Positions 43,408 through 52,423 of a stretch of 64,000 nucleotides of DNA are shown piece by piece (positions within the stretch are counted from its first letter, which is position 1; every line of letters starts with the position of its first letter). Both the position numbers and the translations under genes were made by a program. This stretch comes from Pseudanabaena sp. Salubria-1 (lineage in GTDB: Bacteria; Cyanobacteriota; Cyanobacteriia; Pseudanabaenales; Pseudanabaenaceae): contig JALQCR010000002.1 in the NCBI GenBank assembly GCA_023336205.1, positions 62,001-126,000 of the forward strand, in the 5' to 3' direction. The notes below the pieces were generated by a model. That model made no database searches. It had not been told where the DNA came from and worked only from the letters and a program-made list of their open reading frames with translations.

Positions 43408-44625
43408 ATGATGGCAACCGAAATCGCCCAAACAAATGGACATATCACAGCATTGACCGTAACTAATAACTCTCCATCGGAGAAATTGCAGCAACTGCGA
43501 GAGCAATTGAAAACTGTGTACCTAGACCGCAGCGAAGCGATCGACCTGATCTTGGTAGGATTGCTATCGAAAATGCACGTTTTCTTAGGAGGCAAACCAG
43601 GCACAGGCAAAACCGAACTCGCGAAAGCCGTTTCTGATGCAATCACAGGAACCACCTTCTTTCATTACCTGATGACCAAAACTACTGTTGCTGAAGAAGT
43701 ACTAGGAGCACCCGACCTCGCCGAACTGCAAAAAGGCAAATTTGTCCGCGACACCGAAGCTATGTTACCCGAAGCCCACCTAGCCCTCATGGACGAAATT
43801 GGCAAAGCAAATAGCATTGTCCGCAACTCCGCATTAGGACTAATGAACGAACGGGAATTCCTCAACGGTAAAACTAAACTGCGATCGCCATTGATCAGCA
43901 TGATTGGCTGTTCCAACGAACTCCTAGATGGAGAAGAAGACAGAGCATTTTGGGATCGTCTGAGCCTGCGGTACATGGTCGATTATCTCGGTGATGAAGA
44001 TCTGCGAACTTTACTTTTACGCAAGACAAGTAACATCGCCGCACCACAGATCACCACCATGCTGAGCCTAGCCGAACTAGAGCAAATGCAAACCGCCGTG
44101 AAAAATGTGACATTCCCTTCCTCAGTCATCGATTCCCTGATCGACTTGCAACGGGAACTGAAGAAAGAAAACTTCACCGTCAGCACCAGAAAATACGTGC
44201 AGATCGTCACCATCCTCAAAGCATACGCCTATTTGCAAGAAGAAACCGAAGTCAGTGAAGACAGCTTTGAGATTCTCAACCATGTAATCTGGAATCATCC
44301 CAGAGAGCAAGCACTGATCAGAAAAATCGTCGCCAAAGTCGGCAATCCCGTGAACATCCAAGCCCAGGAAATCCTCGCCGCCATCACCGAAAAGCTGTCC
44401 GACTTAGGAAACTGTCCCACCTATGGCACCAAGAAACAACAAGACGATTGGGCGACTGAAGGCTCAGGAGTTCTATCCGATATCCGAAATCAGATTGACA
44501 AACTCCAAAGCCTAATTGCTCAACACCCGCACAAAGCAAAGAAAGTGCAGCAAGTATTAGCCGAAATCGAAGCCAAGAAGAAACCCTTACTAGCAAAAGT
44601 CAGTGAAATCATGTTCGGAGCATAG
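43408..44625 (+). CDS. MoxR-family AAA+ ATPase, module B (405 aa)
   Basis: Very similar to the protein at 25645: GKPGTGKTELAKAVSDAI (Walker A), HLALMDEIGKANSIVRNS (Walker B), MIGCSNELLDGEED and RAFWDRLSLRYMVDYLGDED. Expected to work as a hexameric remodeller with the VWA protein encoded next. An ATG three bases downstream is an equally good start. AGAGGAACTC gives a good ribosome binding site. Confidence 0.9.
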   Translation: MMATEIAQTNGHITALTVTNNSPSEKLQQLREQLKTVYLDRSEAIDLILVGLLSKMHVFLGGKPGTGKTELAKAVSDAITGTTFFHYLMTKTTVAEEVLGAPDLAELQKGKFVRDTEAMLPEAHLALMDEIGKANSIVRNSALGLMNEREFLNGKTKLRSPLISMIGCSNELLDGEEDRAFWDRLSLRYMVDYLGDEDLRTLLLRKTSNIAAPQITTMLSLAELEQMQTAVKNVTFPSSVIDSLIDLQRELKKENFTVSTRKYVQIVTILKAYAYLQEETEVSEDSFEILNHVIWNHPREQALIRKIVAKVGNPVNIQAQEILAAITEKLSDLGNCPTYGTKKQQDDWATEGSGVLSDIRNQIDKLQSLIAQHPHKAKKVQQVLAEIEAKKKPLLAKVSEIMFGA

Positions 44626-44687
44626 AACCACCCAAAAGAGAGCAGATGCTCTGCTCTCTAAACTTTCTTAACTTATCGGGAATAAAA

Positions 44688-46145
44688 ATGCAAGAACCAT
44701 TAGTGTATGTAATCCCCAAATGGACAGAGCTATGTATCAACGACTTCAAAGAAAAGTCATCAAGACTGAGTGAAGTCATCGAAGAAGGCGAAAGCAAAGT
44801 CTACAACTTTGAAACCTTTGTAAGTGAAACCTATCATCGGCTATACGATCGCCAGCCCAACCGATTAGAAGACAACGCCATCAAACCCGAAAACAAAATC
44901 TGGATTGCCATCCACCAACAGATGAGCGAACTAGAAGTATTCCAACAATTTAGCAACCGCCTGAATGGAGATGAATTCCTCTCAGGTATTGGCACAACTG
45001 CCCTATGTATTGCGATCGCAGAAATGTTACCAGAACCAGCCGAACCATTAGAAGACCCAGAAGTAATCAGAAAACAACTGCGAGGCATCTTTGAAGCAAT
45101 ACAAGAGCAAACACCCAGCGCAGGTTTGATGCAAAAGATTCAACAGTTAAAGCAACAGGGACTAGAAACCCGACTTGCTTGTGAAGCCTACGCCGACTCA
45201 ATTAGCAATGCCGAAATCGAAACCGCATTAATCGCAGGAATCAGAGAAGCCGAAGCCGAAATGCAATCCATCGCCGAAAGCCTAGAAGCCTTTAGCGGAG
45301 GTAGCAATTACAGCAACGAAACCCAACTCAAAATCGCCGACAAAATCCAATTAGCCCAACGCATCCAAGCATCGCCAAAACTGCAAGTAATCGCCGAACT
45401 CGCAGGAAAGAAAATCGCGATCGCCGCCAAGATGCAACGCAGCAAAGTCAAAGAAGGACGCACCGAAATGGTAGGTGTGACCACAGGTAATGACTTGACT
45501 CAGCTACTGCCCTGCGAGCTACTGAAGCTAACAACCCCAGAGTTATTCCCTATATTTGCCCAAGGGTATATCGAGCGATCGCTATTACAACGAGAACTAA
45601 TCAGTCGCGAACCCCTAGCCAGAGGTCCGATCATTATTTGTCTAGATTCAAGTGGGTCAATGGCAGGGCAAGAAGAAATCTGGAGCAAAGCGATCGCCCT
45701 AGCCCTATTGAGTATTGCTGTAAGTCAAAAGCGCCATTGCCGCATCCTACACTTCACAGATGTAGTGGAGCGAATCGACGACTTTGCAGGCGAAATCCCT
45801 GATACCAATCGTGTGATTGACTGCATCGAAAAGTTCTACAACGGCGGCAGTACAAGTTTTACATCCGCCCTAACGGGAGCCTTAGCATCAATCCAACAGC
45901 ACAAACAAACCAAGAAAGCCGACGTGGTATTAATCACCGACGGACTAGATAACCCATCATCTAGATTCATGGAGCAATGGCAAATAGACAGAAAAAAGTA
46001 TGAATTTAGCTGCTATGGCATCCTGATTACCAGTGGCAACCTTGGTAACTACGAAAGCACGATCAACAAGCTGTGCGATCGCTATGTGGAGATAGAAGAT
46101 CTCACAGACGACAGTGAAGTATCCGAGTGTCTGTACGGTATCTAA
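44688..46145 (+). CDS. VWA-domain protein partner of MoxR, module B (485 aa)
   Basis: A C-terminal VWA domain with a complete MIDAS beginning at D320 (IICLDSSGSM), then STSFTSALTGAL and VVLITDGLDNPS. The N-terminal 300 residues are helical (QMSELEVFQQFSNRLNGDEF, LACEAYADSISNAEIETAL), as in ViaA/CoxE-type partners. VWA proteins bind divalent metal and act as the adaptor of MoxR ATPases. The ATG at 44688 matches the start of the truncated copy at 26922. A strong terminator follows. Confidence 0.9.
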   Translation: MQEPLVYVIPKWTELCINDFKEKSSRLSEVIEEGESKVYNFETFVSETYHRLYDRQPNRLEDNAIKPENKIWIAIHQQMSELEVFQQFSNRLNGDEFLSGIGTTALCIAIAEMLPEPAEPLEDPEVIRKQLRGIFEAIQEQTPSAGLMQKIQQLKQQGLETRLACEAYADSISNAEIETALIAGIREAEAEMQSIAESLEAFSGGSNYSNETQLKIADKIQLAQRIQASPKLQVIAELAGKKIAIAAKMQRSKVKEGRTEMVGVTTGNDLTQLLPCELLKLTTPELFPIFAQGYIERSLLQRELISREPLARGPIIICLDSSGSMAGQEEIWSKAIALALLSIAVSQKRHCRILHFTDVVERIDDFAGEIPDTNRVIDCIEKFYNGGSTSFTSALTGALASIQQHKQTKKADVVLITDGLDNPSSRFMEQWQIDRKKYEFSCYGILITSGNLGNYESTINKLCDRYVEIEDLTDDSEVSECLYGI

Positions 46146-46154
46146 AAAATTCTG

Positions 46155-46197
46155 AAGCCAGAATAAGCGGCGCATCGCGCCGCTTATTCTGGCTTTT
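46155..46197 (+). terminator. Strong intrinsic terminator closing module B
   Basis: AAGCCAGAATAAGCGGCGC pairs perfectly with GCGCCGCTTATTCTGGCTT around a 3-base loop, then T-rich. Confidence 0.9.
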
Positions 46198-46268
46198 CCT
46201 CTAGCGAGGTTCGCAAGGAAAAATTCCAAGTATTTACCAAACCCACTTACTCAAAAGGAAAAATATCT

Positions 46269-47441
46269 ATGACTTACTCATTTCAGAAAGCAACGAAAGA
46301 AAACATTAAACTACGGATGGCACTGTACGGACCACCAGGCTGCGGCAAAACCTACACCGCCCTACAACTAGCATCGATATTGGGCAAAAAGATTGGACTT
46401 ATCGACACCGAATATGGCTCCAGTCGTAAATATGCCAACCTGTTTGACTTCAAATCACTAGAACTAACCAAATTTGGTCCCAGCCAATATTACAACGCCA
46501 TTGAAAGCGCTGAAGAATCAGGATTCGATTACCTAATCATCGACTCCCTATCCCATGCATGGTATGCAGAACTAGACGCAGTGGGCAGTGACGTAAGGAA
46601 CTGGGCAAAAGTCCGTCCCATCGAACGTCAACTATGGGACAAAATTATCAGTTCAAGCTGTCACATCATTGCCACAATGAGATCGAAGATCGAGTATGAC
46701 TTTAACACTGCGGAAGTTGGTGGCAAGCAGAAAATCACCAGTGTCCGCAAGATTGGCACAGCACCAATTCAAAAGGAAGGCAGCGAATATGAACTGGACA
46801 TCTGTGGCTTACTAGATGACCAGAACACACTCACGATCTCCAAGAGCAGATGTCCCGAAATTAGTAACGGCATTTTTCCAAAACCTGGAAAGAAATTTGC
46901 CGAAATGATTCAAACATGGCTAAGTGATGAAACACCTGTTAACAAAAATGCTTTTATCCCAGTCATTAATGTCCCTGTCAAATTTGTACAGGAACCACAG
47001 GTACAGCCCGAACTAGCCACAGTTGCCAGTAGCAATGGGCATATAGCCCAACTTGCCAGTACCAATGGGCATGTTGCCACAGCAGTTGAGACAAAGCCAA
47101 CGATTGCCAATACTCAACCCAGTAACAGCAAACCCGATAACCCAGCAAAAGCCGCCTTCAAAGCATTATTGGCAATCACCCAACAGCATATCAGCAAGGT
47201 GATTGAGACTAGCATTGACCTGTATGGAGCCGATGAAAGTGGATTGAAGCCCAAATTCAACAGTGAAAACATGACCGCCGAGCAGATCAAAGCCGTGTGT
47301 GAAGCACTGATGCTGGAATGGCTAGGGCTTAAAGGATATCCAGTCGAACTAGCCCAGAACCTGATCGACATCTCGACATCTCGGCATCCAGGACAATATG
47401 CAGCGATCGCCAAAGACATCGCCAATCAACTGGAATTCTAG
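46269..47441 (+). CDS. RecA-like P-loop ATPase of the Sak4/AAA_24 type (390 aa)
   Basis: Walker A GPPGCGKT at 21-28, Walker B FDYLIIDSLSHAW, and IIATMRSKIEYDF with VGGKQKITSVRKIGT match phage-type Sak4/AAA_24 ATPases, which assist single-strand annealing or replication. The C-terminal 170 residues include a short repeat (VASSNGHIAQLASTNGHVAT) and a helical end. It stands alone between two terminators. An SSB gene follows 1.3 kb downstream, a common partner of Sak4 proteins. Confidence 0.8.
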   Translation: MTYSFQKATKENIKLRMALYGPPGCGKTYTALQLASILGKKIGLIDTEYGSSRKYANLFDFKSLELTKFGPSQYYNAIESAEESGFDYLIIDSLSHAWYAELDAVGSDVRNWAKVRPIERQLWDKIISSSCHIIATMRSKIEYDFNTAEVGGKQKITSVRKIGTAPIQKEGSEYELDICGLLDDQNTLTISKSRCPEISNGIFPKPGKKFAEMIQTWLSDETPVNKNAFIPVINVPVKFVQEPQVQPELATVASSNGHIAQLASTNGHVATAVETKPTIANTQPSNSKPDNPAKAAFKALLAITQQHISKVIETSIDLYGADESGLKPKFNSENMTAEQIKAVCEALMLEWLGLKGYPVELAQNLIDISTSRHPGQYAAIAKDIANQLEF

Positions 47442-47468
47442 CGGAAACCAGTTTAGTTTCTAACAGGC

Positions 47469-47508
47469 AACAAAACCGATGATGACCTCACAATCATTGG
47501 TTTTGTTG
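47469..47508 (+). terminator. Terminator-like hairpin after the Sak4-like gene
   Basis: CAACAAAACCGATGAT pairs with AATCATTGGTTTTGTTG with one or two mismatches. Confidence 0.6.
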
Positions 47509-47537
47509 TAGCTATGGCAAACTAGCTAAAGAAGAAT

Positions 47538-47924
47538 ATGTACAACCACATCTCAACCAGAGCCGATGTCAAGGTGGGAGATCGCTTGGCTGTTTGGCAC
47601 ATCGGCGGCAACCCAGAAACAAGTATCCGAGAAGTCACCAAAGTTGGTTTCGGTTCAAACGATTCCGCTTTTTCTCTAGAAGGGATAGCAGGTCGTTTCT
47701 ACTTCAACTACGCACTTGGCAGAATCAGACATGACCTTGAACTCCAGATTGAAATCTATGTTTTATTCGACTCAATGGAACAACTTAAGCTAGAGCAACG
47801 CCGCCGCAAATTGGCGTACCACATTAGGCAAGCCGCAAAGCAGATCTATGGAGTGCCCACCTTACCCTACAGTACTCGTCAGCTTGAGGCGATCGCCAAA
47901 GCATTAGAATTGAAGATACGCTAG
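47538..47924 (+). CDS. Hypothetical protein (128 aa)
   Basis: A 128-residue protein beginning MYNHISTRADVKVGDRLAVW. The N-terminal half looks beta-rich, the C-terminal half is helical and basic (EQRRRKLAYHIRQAAKQIYG). No family recognised. It starts 30 bases after the previous hairpin and is followed by a possible promoter region before the phosphatase gene. A nucleic-acid-binding role is possible. Confidence 0.6.
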   Translation: MYNHISTRADVKVGDRLAVWHIGGNPETSIREVTKVGFGSNDSAFSLEGIAGRFYFNYALGRIRHDLELQIEIYVLFDSMEQLKLEQRRRKLAYHIRQAAKQIYGVPTLPYSTRQLEAIAKALELKIR

Positions 47925-48015
47925 GCTAAAATTGGTATTAGCCAGAATAACAAGGCATAGAGGCAAGTCCTAAATTGTCTCTACGGTAAAATACTTCAAC
48001 CATCTACTAAGAAAT

Positions 48016-48594
48016 ATGCTCCAGAGTATTGTGGCGATCGCTAGTGTGATGATGATGTCGGCCGCAACTAGTTTTCAATCTGTTGCCCAATCCCCTGCCA
48101 ATGAGGAATGGACTGCTCTCAAAGGCTCAGGCAAAGTCTTACTAATGCGTCATGCACTTGCCCCCGGCACAGGAGATCCAAGTGGATTTAAATTGGGAGA
48201 CTGTAGCACACAGCGCAATTTATCAGAAACAGGACGCGAGCAAGCCCGCCAAGCAGGGAATGAACTTCGGAGACGGCAGATTCCAGTTAAACAGGTTTTA
48301 TCTAGCCAATGGTGTCGATGCTTAGAAACAGCCAAGCTTTTGAACTTAGGAGAGGTGAAGCCATTGCCTGCCCTCAATTCCTTTTTTAGTGATCGCAGTA
48401 CAGAGGATATCCAAACCACTCAAACCCGCCGACTCATCACAGAACATCGCCAACAGGATGGTGTCGTGATTATGGTGACGCATCAGGTAAATATTACAGC
48501 TTTAACAGGCATAGTGCCGCGTTCTGGGGCGGCTGTGGTAGTACAAGCTAACGCCGCAGGCGAGGTAATCGTAATTGGTGAACTAGATCCGTAA
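48016..48594 (+). CDS. Secreted histidine phosphatase family protein (192 aa)
   Basis: A histidine phosphatase with an N-terminal signal-like segment (IVAIASVMMMSAATSFQ). The phosphate-binding LLMRHALAPGTGDP puts the catalytic histidine at H46; NLSETGREQARQAG and VVIMVTHQVNITALTG supply the other active-site residues. The substrate is unknown. This is a cargo gene without an obvious link to its neighbours. Confidence 0.85.
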   Translation: MLQSIVAIASVMMMSAATSFQSVAQSPANEEWTALKGSGKVLLMRHALAPGTGDPSGFKLGDCSTQRNLSETGREQARQAGNELRRRQIPVKQVLSSQWCRCLETAKLLNLGEVKPLPALNSFFSDRSTEDIQTTQTRRLITEHRQQDGVVIMVTHQVNITALTGIVPRSGAAVVVQANAAGEVIVIGELDP

Positions 48595-48655
48595 ATAGTA
48601 ATACTTGTCAGTCAATCAGCGCCTTACCTGTGGAGTCTCAAGATTTTTGAAGATA

Positions 48656-48680
48656 CGCTATCGCGTAGAAGTCCATGACC
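48656..48680 (+). promoter_or_regulatory. Recurring leader motif, copy 3
   Basis: The sequence reads CGCTATCGCGTAG then AAGTCCATGACC, like the copies at 4835 and 5927 with one extra base. It ends 27 bases before the SSB start codon. Confidence 0.35.
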
Positions 48681-48707
48681 TGATTCCTAAATAGAAGGAA
48701 AAAACTC

Positions 48708-49115
48708 ATGTGTAATTCAACTAATCTCGTAGTCCTCTCTGGTTATGTCGGTAATGTATCTGAATTGCGTCAAACCAAAACCAGTGGTAAAGATGTTCTA
48801 GACTTCAGCCTCGCCGTGCAGCCCAAGCCTCGCCGCGACAAAGATGGTAATTGGATCAACCAAGAACCGCTTTGGGTAAAAGTAGTCTGCTGGAATGGAA
48901 CTGCGGAATATGCCGAAGAACGCGCCGAATCTGGGAAGTTTGTCGAAGTTACGGGAGTTCTGACTCATCCCGAAGAATACAAGTCCAAGAAAGACAAGAA
49001 GCACCATGCGCGGACAGTAATTCATGCCCAATCTCTAAACTTCATTGATGTCGTGAGAAAGTCTGCTGAAGACGAAGAGTATGAAGCATCAACCGTTTAC
49101 GACGACGATTTCTAG
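48708..49115 (+). CDS. ssb: Single-stranded DNA-binding protein (135 aa)
   Basis: An OB-fold SSB: NLVVLSGYVGNVSELRQTKT, FSLAVQPKPRR, LWVKVVCWNGTAEYAEERAE and SGKFVEVTGVLTHPEEYKSK match the family. At 135 aa it has a short acidic tail ending EYEASTVYDDDF, the form that recruits partner proteins. It is likely plasmid-specific and may serve the nearby Sak4-like ATPase and the replication protein. Confidence 0.95.
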   Translation: MCNSTNLVVLSGYVGNVSELRQTKTSGKDVLDFSLAVQPKPRRDKDGNWINQEPLWVKVVCWNGTAEYAEERAESGKFVEVTGVLTHPEEYKSKKDKKHHARTVIHAQSLNFIDVVRKSAEDEEYEASTVYDDDF

Positions 49116-49120
49116 CTGAG

Positions 49121-49165
49121 TAAGCAGAGAGAGTATTGATAGATATCAATACTCTCTCTGCTTAT
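49121..49165 (+). terminator. Strong terminator after ssb
   Basis: TAAGCAGAGAGAGTATTGAT pairs with ATCAATACTCTCTCTGCTTA around a 3-base loop, followed by T-rich sequence. Confidence 0.9.
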
Positions 49166-49182
49166 TTTATTTATTTTTTAGT

Positions 49183-49206
49183 CGCTATCGCTTAAGGCTC
49201 TTGCCC
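49183..49206 (+). promoter_or_regulatory. Recurring leader motif, copy 4 (diverged)
   Basis: CGCTATCGCTTA then AGGCTCTTGCCC; the first half matches the other copies, the second half poorly. It ends 25 bases before the next start codon, the same spacing as copies 1 and 3. Confidence 0.25.
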
Positions 49207-49270
49207 AGCTAAGAAAATAGAGAAAGTAACCATGATTTACACTCACAAAGGCTATCAATGCTTGCTATCG

Positions 49271-50088
49271 GGTAGTCCTAAAAAGGAAAGGATGTAGGAA
49301 AATATCCAGATAGTTGATACAAAGTAAAGTAATGTCAGAAGCAAGGCCATCCTGTCCATCCTGCCAGTCCGTATCCGTTGTAAAAAACGGCAGTACACGA
49401 CATGGAAAACAAAATTATAAATGTCGGGACTGTGGTCGTCAATTTGTAGAAAATCCACAGTGGCAGAGAGTTTCAGAGCGTACCCAAGACACTTATGACC
49501 TTCTTGAGAAACTACTACTAGAAAAAATCCCACTAGCTGGAATTGCCAGAGTCCTCAAGGTCTCAGAGAGATGGTTGCAAAGTTACGTCAATCATAAATA
49601 TGAAAACGTTCCTCAGCAGGTGGAGGTAGAACCAAAACCAAAACGCCGTTTGACCATACAGATGGATGAATTGTGGTCTTTTGTGGACGACAAAGGCAAT
49701 AAACAGTGGGTATGGCTTGCCATTGATGCCGAGACTCGTGAAATTGTCGGTTGTTATATAGGCGATCGCACTGGTGAATCAGCTCAGAAGTTATGGGAAT
49801 CGTTGCCTAGCGTCTATCGCCAATGTGCGGTTATTTATACTGACTTCTATTCGTCTTATCCAGTTGTCCTGCCCAGCAAACGTCATAGGGCTGTCGGGAA
49901 AGAAACGGGAAAGACCAACTATATTGAGAGATTCAACTGTACGTTACGTCAACGAGTATCAAGACTAGTTAGAAAGACCTTATCTTTTTCTAAGAAATTG
50001 GAAAATCACATTGGAGCCATTTGGAATTTTATTCATCATTACAACGATTCTTTACCTCCGTGTGCGTCCTTTCCTTTTTAGGACTACC
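49271..50088 (+). mobile_element. IS1-family insertion sequence, copy 1 (818 bp)
   Basis: Inverted ends GGTAGTCCTAAAAAGGAAAG and complement; TGCTATCG is duplicated at 49263-49270 and 50089-50096, the 8-bp size usual for IS1. Confidence 0.9.
49332..50081 (+). CDS. IS1-family transposase (249 aa), copy 1
   Basis: An N-terminal zinc ribbon (CPSCQS and CRDCG), a helix-turn-helix (IPLAGIARVLKVSERWLQSY) and a DDE domain with QMDELWSFVDD, IYTDFYSSYPVV and NYIERFNCTLRQR. It is a single frame, not the two-frame form of classical IS1. ATG 49332 is preferred over the TTG at 49314. Confidence 0.95.
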   Translation: MSEARPSCPSCQSVSVVKNGSTRHGKQNYKCRDCGRQFVENPQWQRVSERTQDTYDLLEKLLLEKIPLAGIARVLKVSERWLQSYVNHKYENVPQQVEVEPKPKRRLTIQMDELWSFVDDKGNKQWVWLAIDAETREIVGCYIGDRTGESAQKLWESLPSVYRQCAVIYTDFYSSYPVVLPSKRHRAVGKETGKTNYIERFNCTLRQRVSRLVRKTLSFSKKLENHIGAIWNFIHHYNDSLPPCASFPF

Positions 50089-50540
50089 TGCTATCGACCC
50101 GATTCACCAATCAAGGTACTGAATGGGTAGCTCAAGCCAAGAAATATTCAGTCAGCATCGAACAAAAAGTATTCGCCCAATGGCTTGGGACAAAATTGAT
50201 TACTAGTTTTGACAAGGAACAGACCAAACAATACTTTGCTGAGATGGTGGAATTATTCTTGCAAGAACATGCGGATATCTTCCCACTGTATCCCCGCCCA
50301 GAATTGCCCGATGCAACAATTGAAGCAATTTTAGACGAGCGAGTGTACCTGACTGTCAGCAATAGCGGTAGATATCACACCGCCAAGTTTCGAGTGTTTA
50401 CAGAAGAACGTCTGCGAGTATTCCCAGCCCGCATCCCAATTCCAGTTGGCATCAAACCTAACGCGAAGCCAAGGTACAGGCAATTGGCGGCATGATTGAA
50501 AACAGCAATTTGAGATGATTTGACTAGTAATCTCTACAAA

Positions 50541-50572
50541 CAGTAAAACCTTCACAGTGAAGGTTTTACTGT
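50541..50572 (+). terminator. Bidirectional terminator
   Basis: CAGTAAAACCTTCAC pairs with GTGAAGGTTTTACTG with a 2-base loop, then TTTT. It separates the + strand gene from the convergent PIN toxin gene. Confidence 0.85.
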
Positions 50573-50602
50573 TTTGCCAAATCTATGTATTTCCTTGTTT
50601 TT

Positions 50603-51184
50603 TTACATTGTGTTTTGAGTGTTCTGGAGTTCTTTTAGCTTTGACACAGAGAGTGGTAGCCCCTGCTTTAACAGAATTTCTAAGTATTCATTGCTGGTTT
50701 TGGGTTGCTTTTTTAAGCGTTGCCTGCAATTCTCAACTGCTGCAATAACTTTGAAAGGATTTAAGCCAATCAAATCGGCAATAAAATCATCTGGATGCTT
50801 TGCTGTGATTCCATATTGACTGATATTCAGATCGGGAAAATCTTTTAGATTAAAGGTGACAATAACATCAGCTTCAGCCACAATTGCCGCCGCCAGAATA
50901 TGGCGATCGTTAGGATCGGGTAGGGCTAAGGATGGAATTAGCTGTTCAAAATCAGTAACTAAACTGTCTCTAACTTGACTATTCATCAAATCTTTGACTT
51001 GATTTAGCTTTTCCTTTGGTAAATCAGGACGGTTTTCGATGAGATTGCGAATCCATTCGTCATGAATTAAGTTAGTCCATTTAGCTCTAAAGAGATCGGC
51101 GATCGCTAATTGAATGAGAATATCTCTAAGATAGTTAGGATAAAGGACACAGGCATCGTATATCACTGTAAACTTGCTAGTCAT
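50603..51184 (-). CDS. PIN-domain toxin (193 aa)
   Basis: PIN-fold ribonuclease: FTVIYDACVLYP (first Asp), LPDPNDRHILAAAIVAEAD (the D-x-N-D-x-H pattern) and VIVTFNLKDFPD (last Asp) are all present, as in PIN toxins with a DUF3368-like end. Such toxins cleave RNA. The gene overlaps the upstream antitoxin gene by 8 bases. Confidence 0.9.
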   Translation of the reverse strand: MTSKFTVIYDACVLYPNYLRDILIQLAIADLFRAKWTNLIHDEWIRNLIENRPDLPKEKLNQVKDLMNSQVRDSLVTDFEQLIPSLALPDPNDRHILAAAIVAEADVIVTFNLKDFPDLNISQYGITAKHPDDFIADLIGLNPFKVIAAVENCRQRLKKQPKTSNEYLEILLKQGLPLSVSKLKELQNTQNTM

Positions 51185-51632
51185 ATAGTCCTAGCTCTTC
51201 AGATATTGTCACAATCTCATCTAAAACTTTACTTCTGGCGGTATCAATATTTGTTTTGTATTCCATTAAATCAGTAAAACGAACTCGGCGATGCTTGCCG
51301 ACTTTGTGATAGGGAATTATGCCTTCTTCTAGTTGTTTGATTAGGAAAGGACGCGAGACATTGATTAAATCTGCGGCTTCTTGGGTAGTGAGTTCGGCAT
51401 GGATGGGGATGATTGTTACGGCGTTGCCTTGGGACATCTGGGTCAAAATGTCTACAAATAGGCGATAGGCTGCCGCAGGGATTGTGACTGTTTCTTCACT
51501 GCCATCAGCTTCTACGATTTTGAGATGACAGACACCTTCGCTAATATGCGAAGCAAGAATACGGCTGCTTTCTTTAGAAATTTCGGTTTCTTCTTCGGTA
51601 GGAATGTGTAGAGACTGGGTTAGGGCAACCAT
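51177..51632 (-). CDS. Excisionase-type DNA-binding antitoxin of the PIN toxin (151 aa)
   Basis: The segment LTTQEAADLINVSRPFLIKQ and YHKVGKHRRVRFTDLMEYK forms an excisionase/MerR-like helix-turn-helix, the type paired with PIN toxins in many bacteria. The N-terminal half (DGSEETVTIPAAAYRLFVDI) is a dimerisation-like domain. It probably represses the pair and neutralises the toxin. The 264 bases upstream of it hold one HIP1-type site and nothing else recognised. Confidence 0.85.
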   Translation of the reverse strand: MVALTQSLHIPTEEETEISKESSRILASHISEGVCHLKIVEADGSEETVTIPAAAYRLFVDILTQMSQGNAVTIIPIHAELTTQEAADLINVSRPFLIKQLEEGIIPYHKVGKHRRVRFTDLMEYKTNIDTARSKVLDEIVTISEELGLYD

Positions 51633-51896
51633 CGGGCAACCTCAGATAGTTTTGTATTTAGATTGCTTGAATTTTGCTTAAAGTCTAACATATTAAACGC
51701 AATAAACGAAATGATGATTACCATGCAAGGCGATCGCACCATTTTTACAAGTTGCAGTACCGATAGTTATAATTTCATACTTCCAAAAAACTTAATAAAA
51801 ACATTACTGCGAAGGTCAAGATAAATCGACTGAAAATTAAATAAGGCTAGCGCCCGTGCTGATGGAGAAAAACATAATTCCATTAGCGAAAAAGCC

Positions 51897-52214
51897 ATGA
51901 ACAATTCAGCAATTGACCTAGATAAAGACAGACTAAAGCTGTGCATAGAAATATTGCCAGAAGTTGAATCAACCGAGAGAATGGTGATCATCTCCATTTG
52001 TCGAGAGCAGGGAATGCCATTGATTCGGACTATAGGACTAACTGAACTAATACCAATTCCATTACCCTTAGCAGAGATCGTTCAAGCCTATGCCGCCAGC
52101 GAGTTAGCAAGTCAAGAGCCGATCGCAACAGTTGAAGAAGAAAGACCAGAACCGATCGCCATCACCAAGAGATCTTTAGTATCCTCAAAACCAGAACAGA
52201 TGACTTTACTATGA
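51897..52214 (+). CDS. First gene of the PRTRC cassette, unknown (105 aa)
   Basis: A 105-residue protein with an N-terminal DRLKLCIEILPEVESTERMV and ELIPIPLPLAEIVQAYAASE, and a charged tail. By order it would correspond to PRTRC protein E, but no motif confirms that. It overlaps the next gene by four bases (ATGA), and all seven genes to 55668 overlap or nearly touch, forming one operon. Confidence 0.6.
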   Translation: MNNSAIDLDKDRLKLCIEILPEVESTERMVIISICREQGMPLIRTIGLTELIPIPLPLAEIVQAYAASELASQEPIATVEEERPEPIAITKRSLVSSKPEQMTLL

Positions 52215-52423
52215 GCAAAACAGCAATGAACTATAACATCAAGATTGAAGGACAGACGATTCCCGTACCACCTGAAATCGGGAGTAGTGACGAACAAATT
52301 AGGGCTACTCTCAGCCTATATTTTGAAGGAATCAAGAACTCAAAAATCGAAAGAACTGTGCAAGCCAACGGCGATGTCCTCGTGGATGTCTGCAAACTCG
52401 CAGGGACAAAAGGAACGACATGA
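52211..52423 (+). CDS. PRTRC protein C-like small protein, candidate ubiquitin-like modifier (70 aa)
   Basis: A 70-residue protein: YNIKIEGQTIPVPPEIGSSD, ATLSLYFEGIKNSKIERTVQ and NGDVLVDVCKLAG. Size, beta-strand pattern and neighbours fit PRTRC protein C, which has been proposed to have a ubiquitin-like/beta-grasp relationship. The C-terminus is GTKGTT, without a clear di-glycine, so if it is conjugated the end may need processing. A truncated copy lies at 30754. ATG 52226 is a possible alternative start. Confidence 0.65.
   Translation: MSKTAMNYNIKIEGQTIPVPPEIGSSDEQIRATLSLYFEGIKNSKIERTVQANGDVLVDVCKLAGTKGTT

Larger units (their letters stand above)
49232..50495 (+). pseudogene. Hypothetical gene split by IS1-family copy 1
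   Basis: The frame MIYTHKGYQCLLS reaches the IS at 49271 and, after removal of the IS and one 8-bp duplication, continues TRFTNQGTEWVAQAKKYSVS to the end at 50495, about 146 residues. No family is recognised. The 99-aa frame at 50196 is the tail of this gene. It begins 25 bases after a leader motif. Confidence 0.75.

Noticed and set aside
295..47445. TAGCGR after the stop codon of at least five genes (297, 11050, 25568, 43338, 47441)
   Set aside because: Could be read-through context, but downstream frames are short and unrelated; more likely base-composition bias.
50557..50748. 63-aa cysteine-rich frame at 50557
   Set aside because: It is antisense to the PIN toxin gene.
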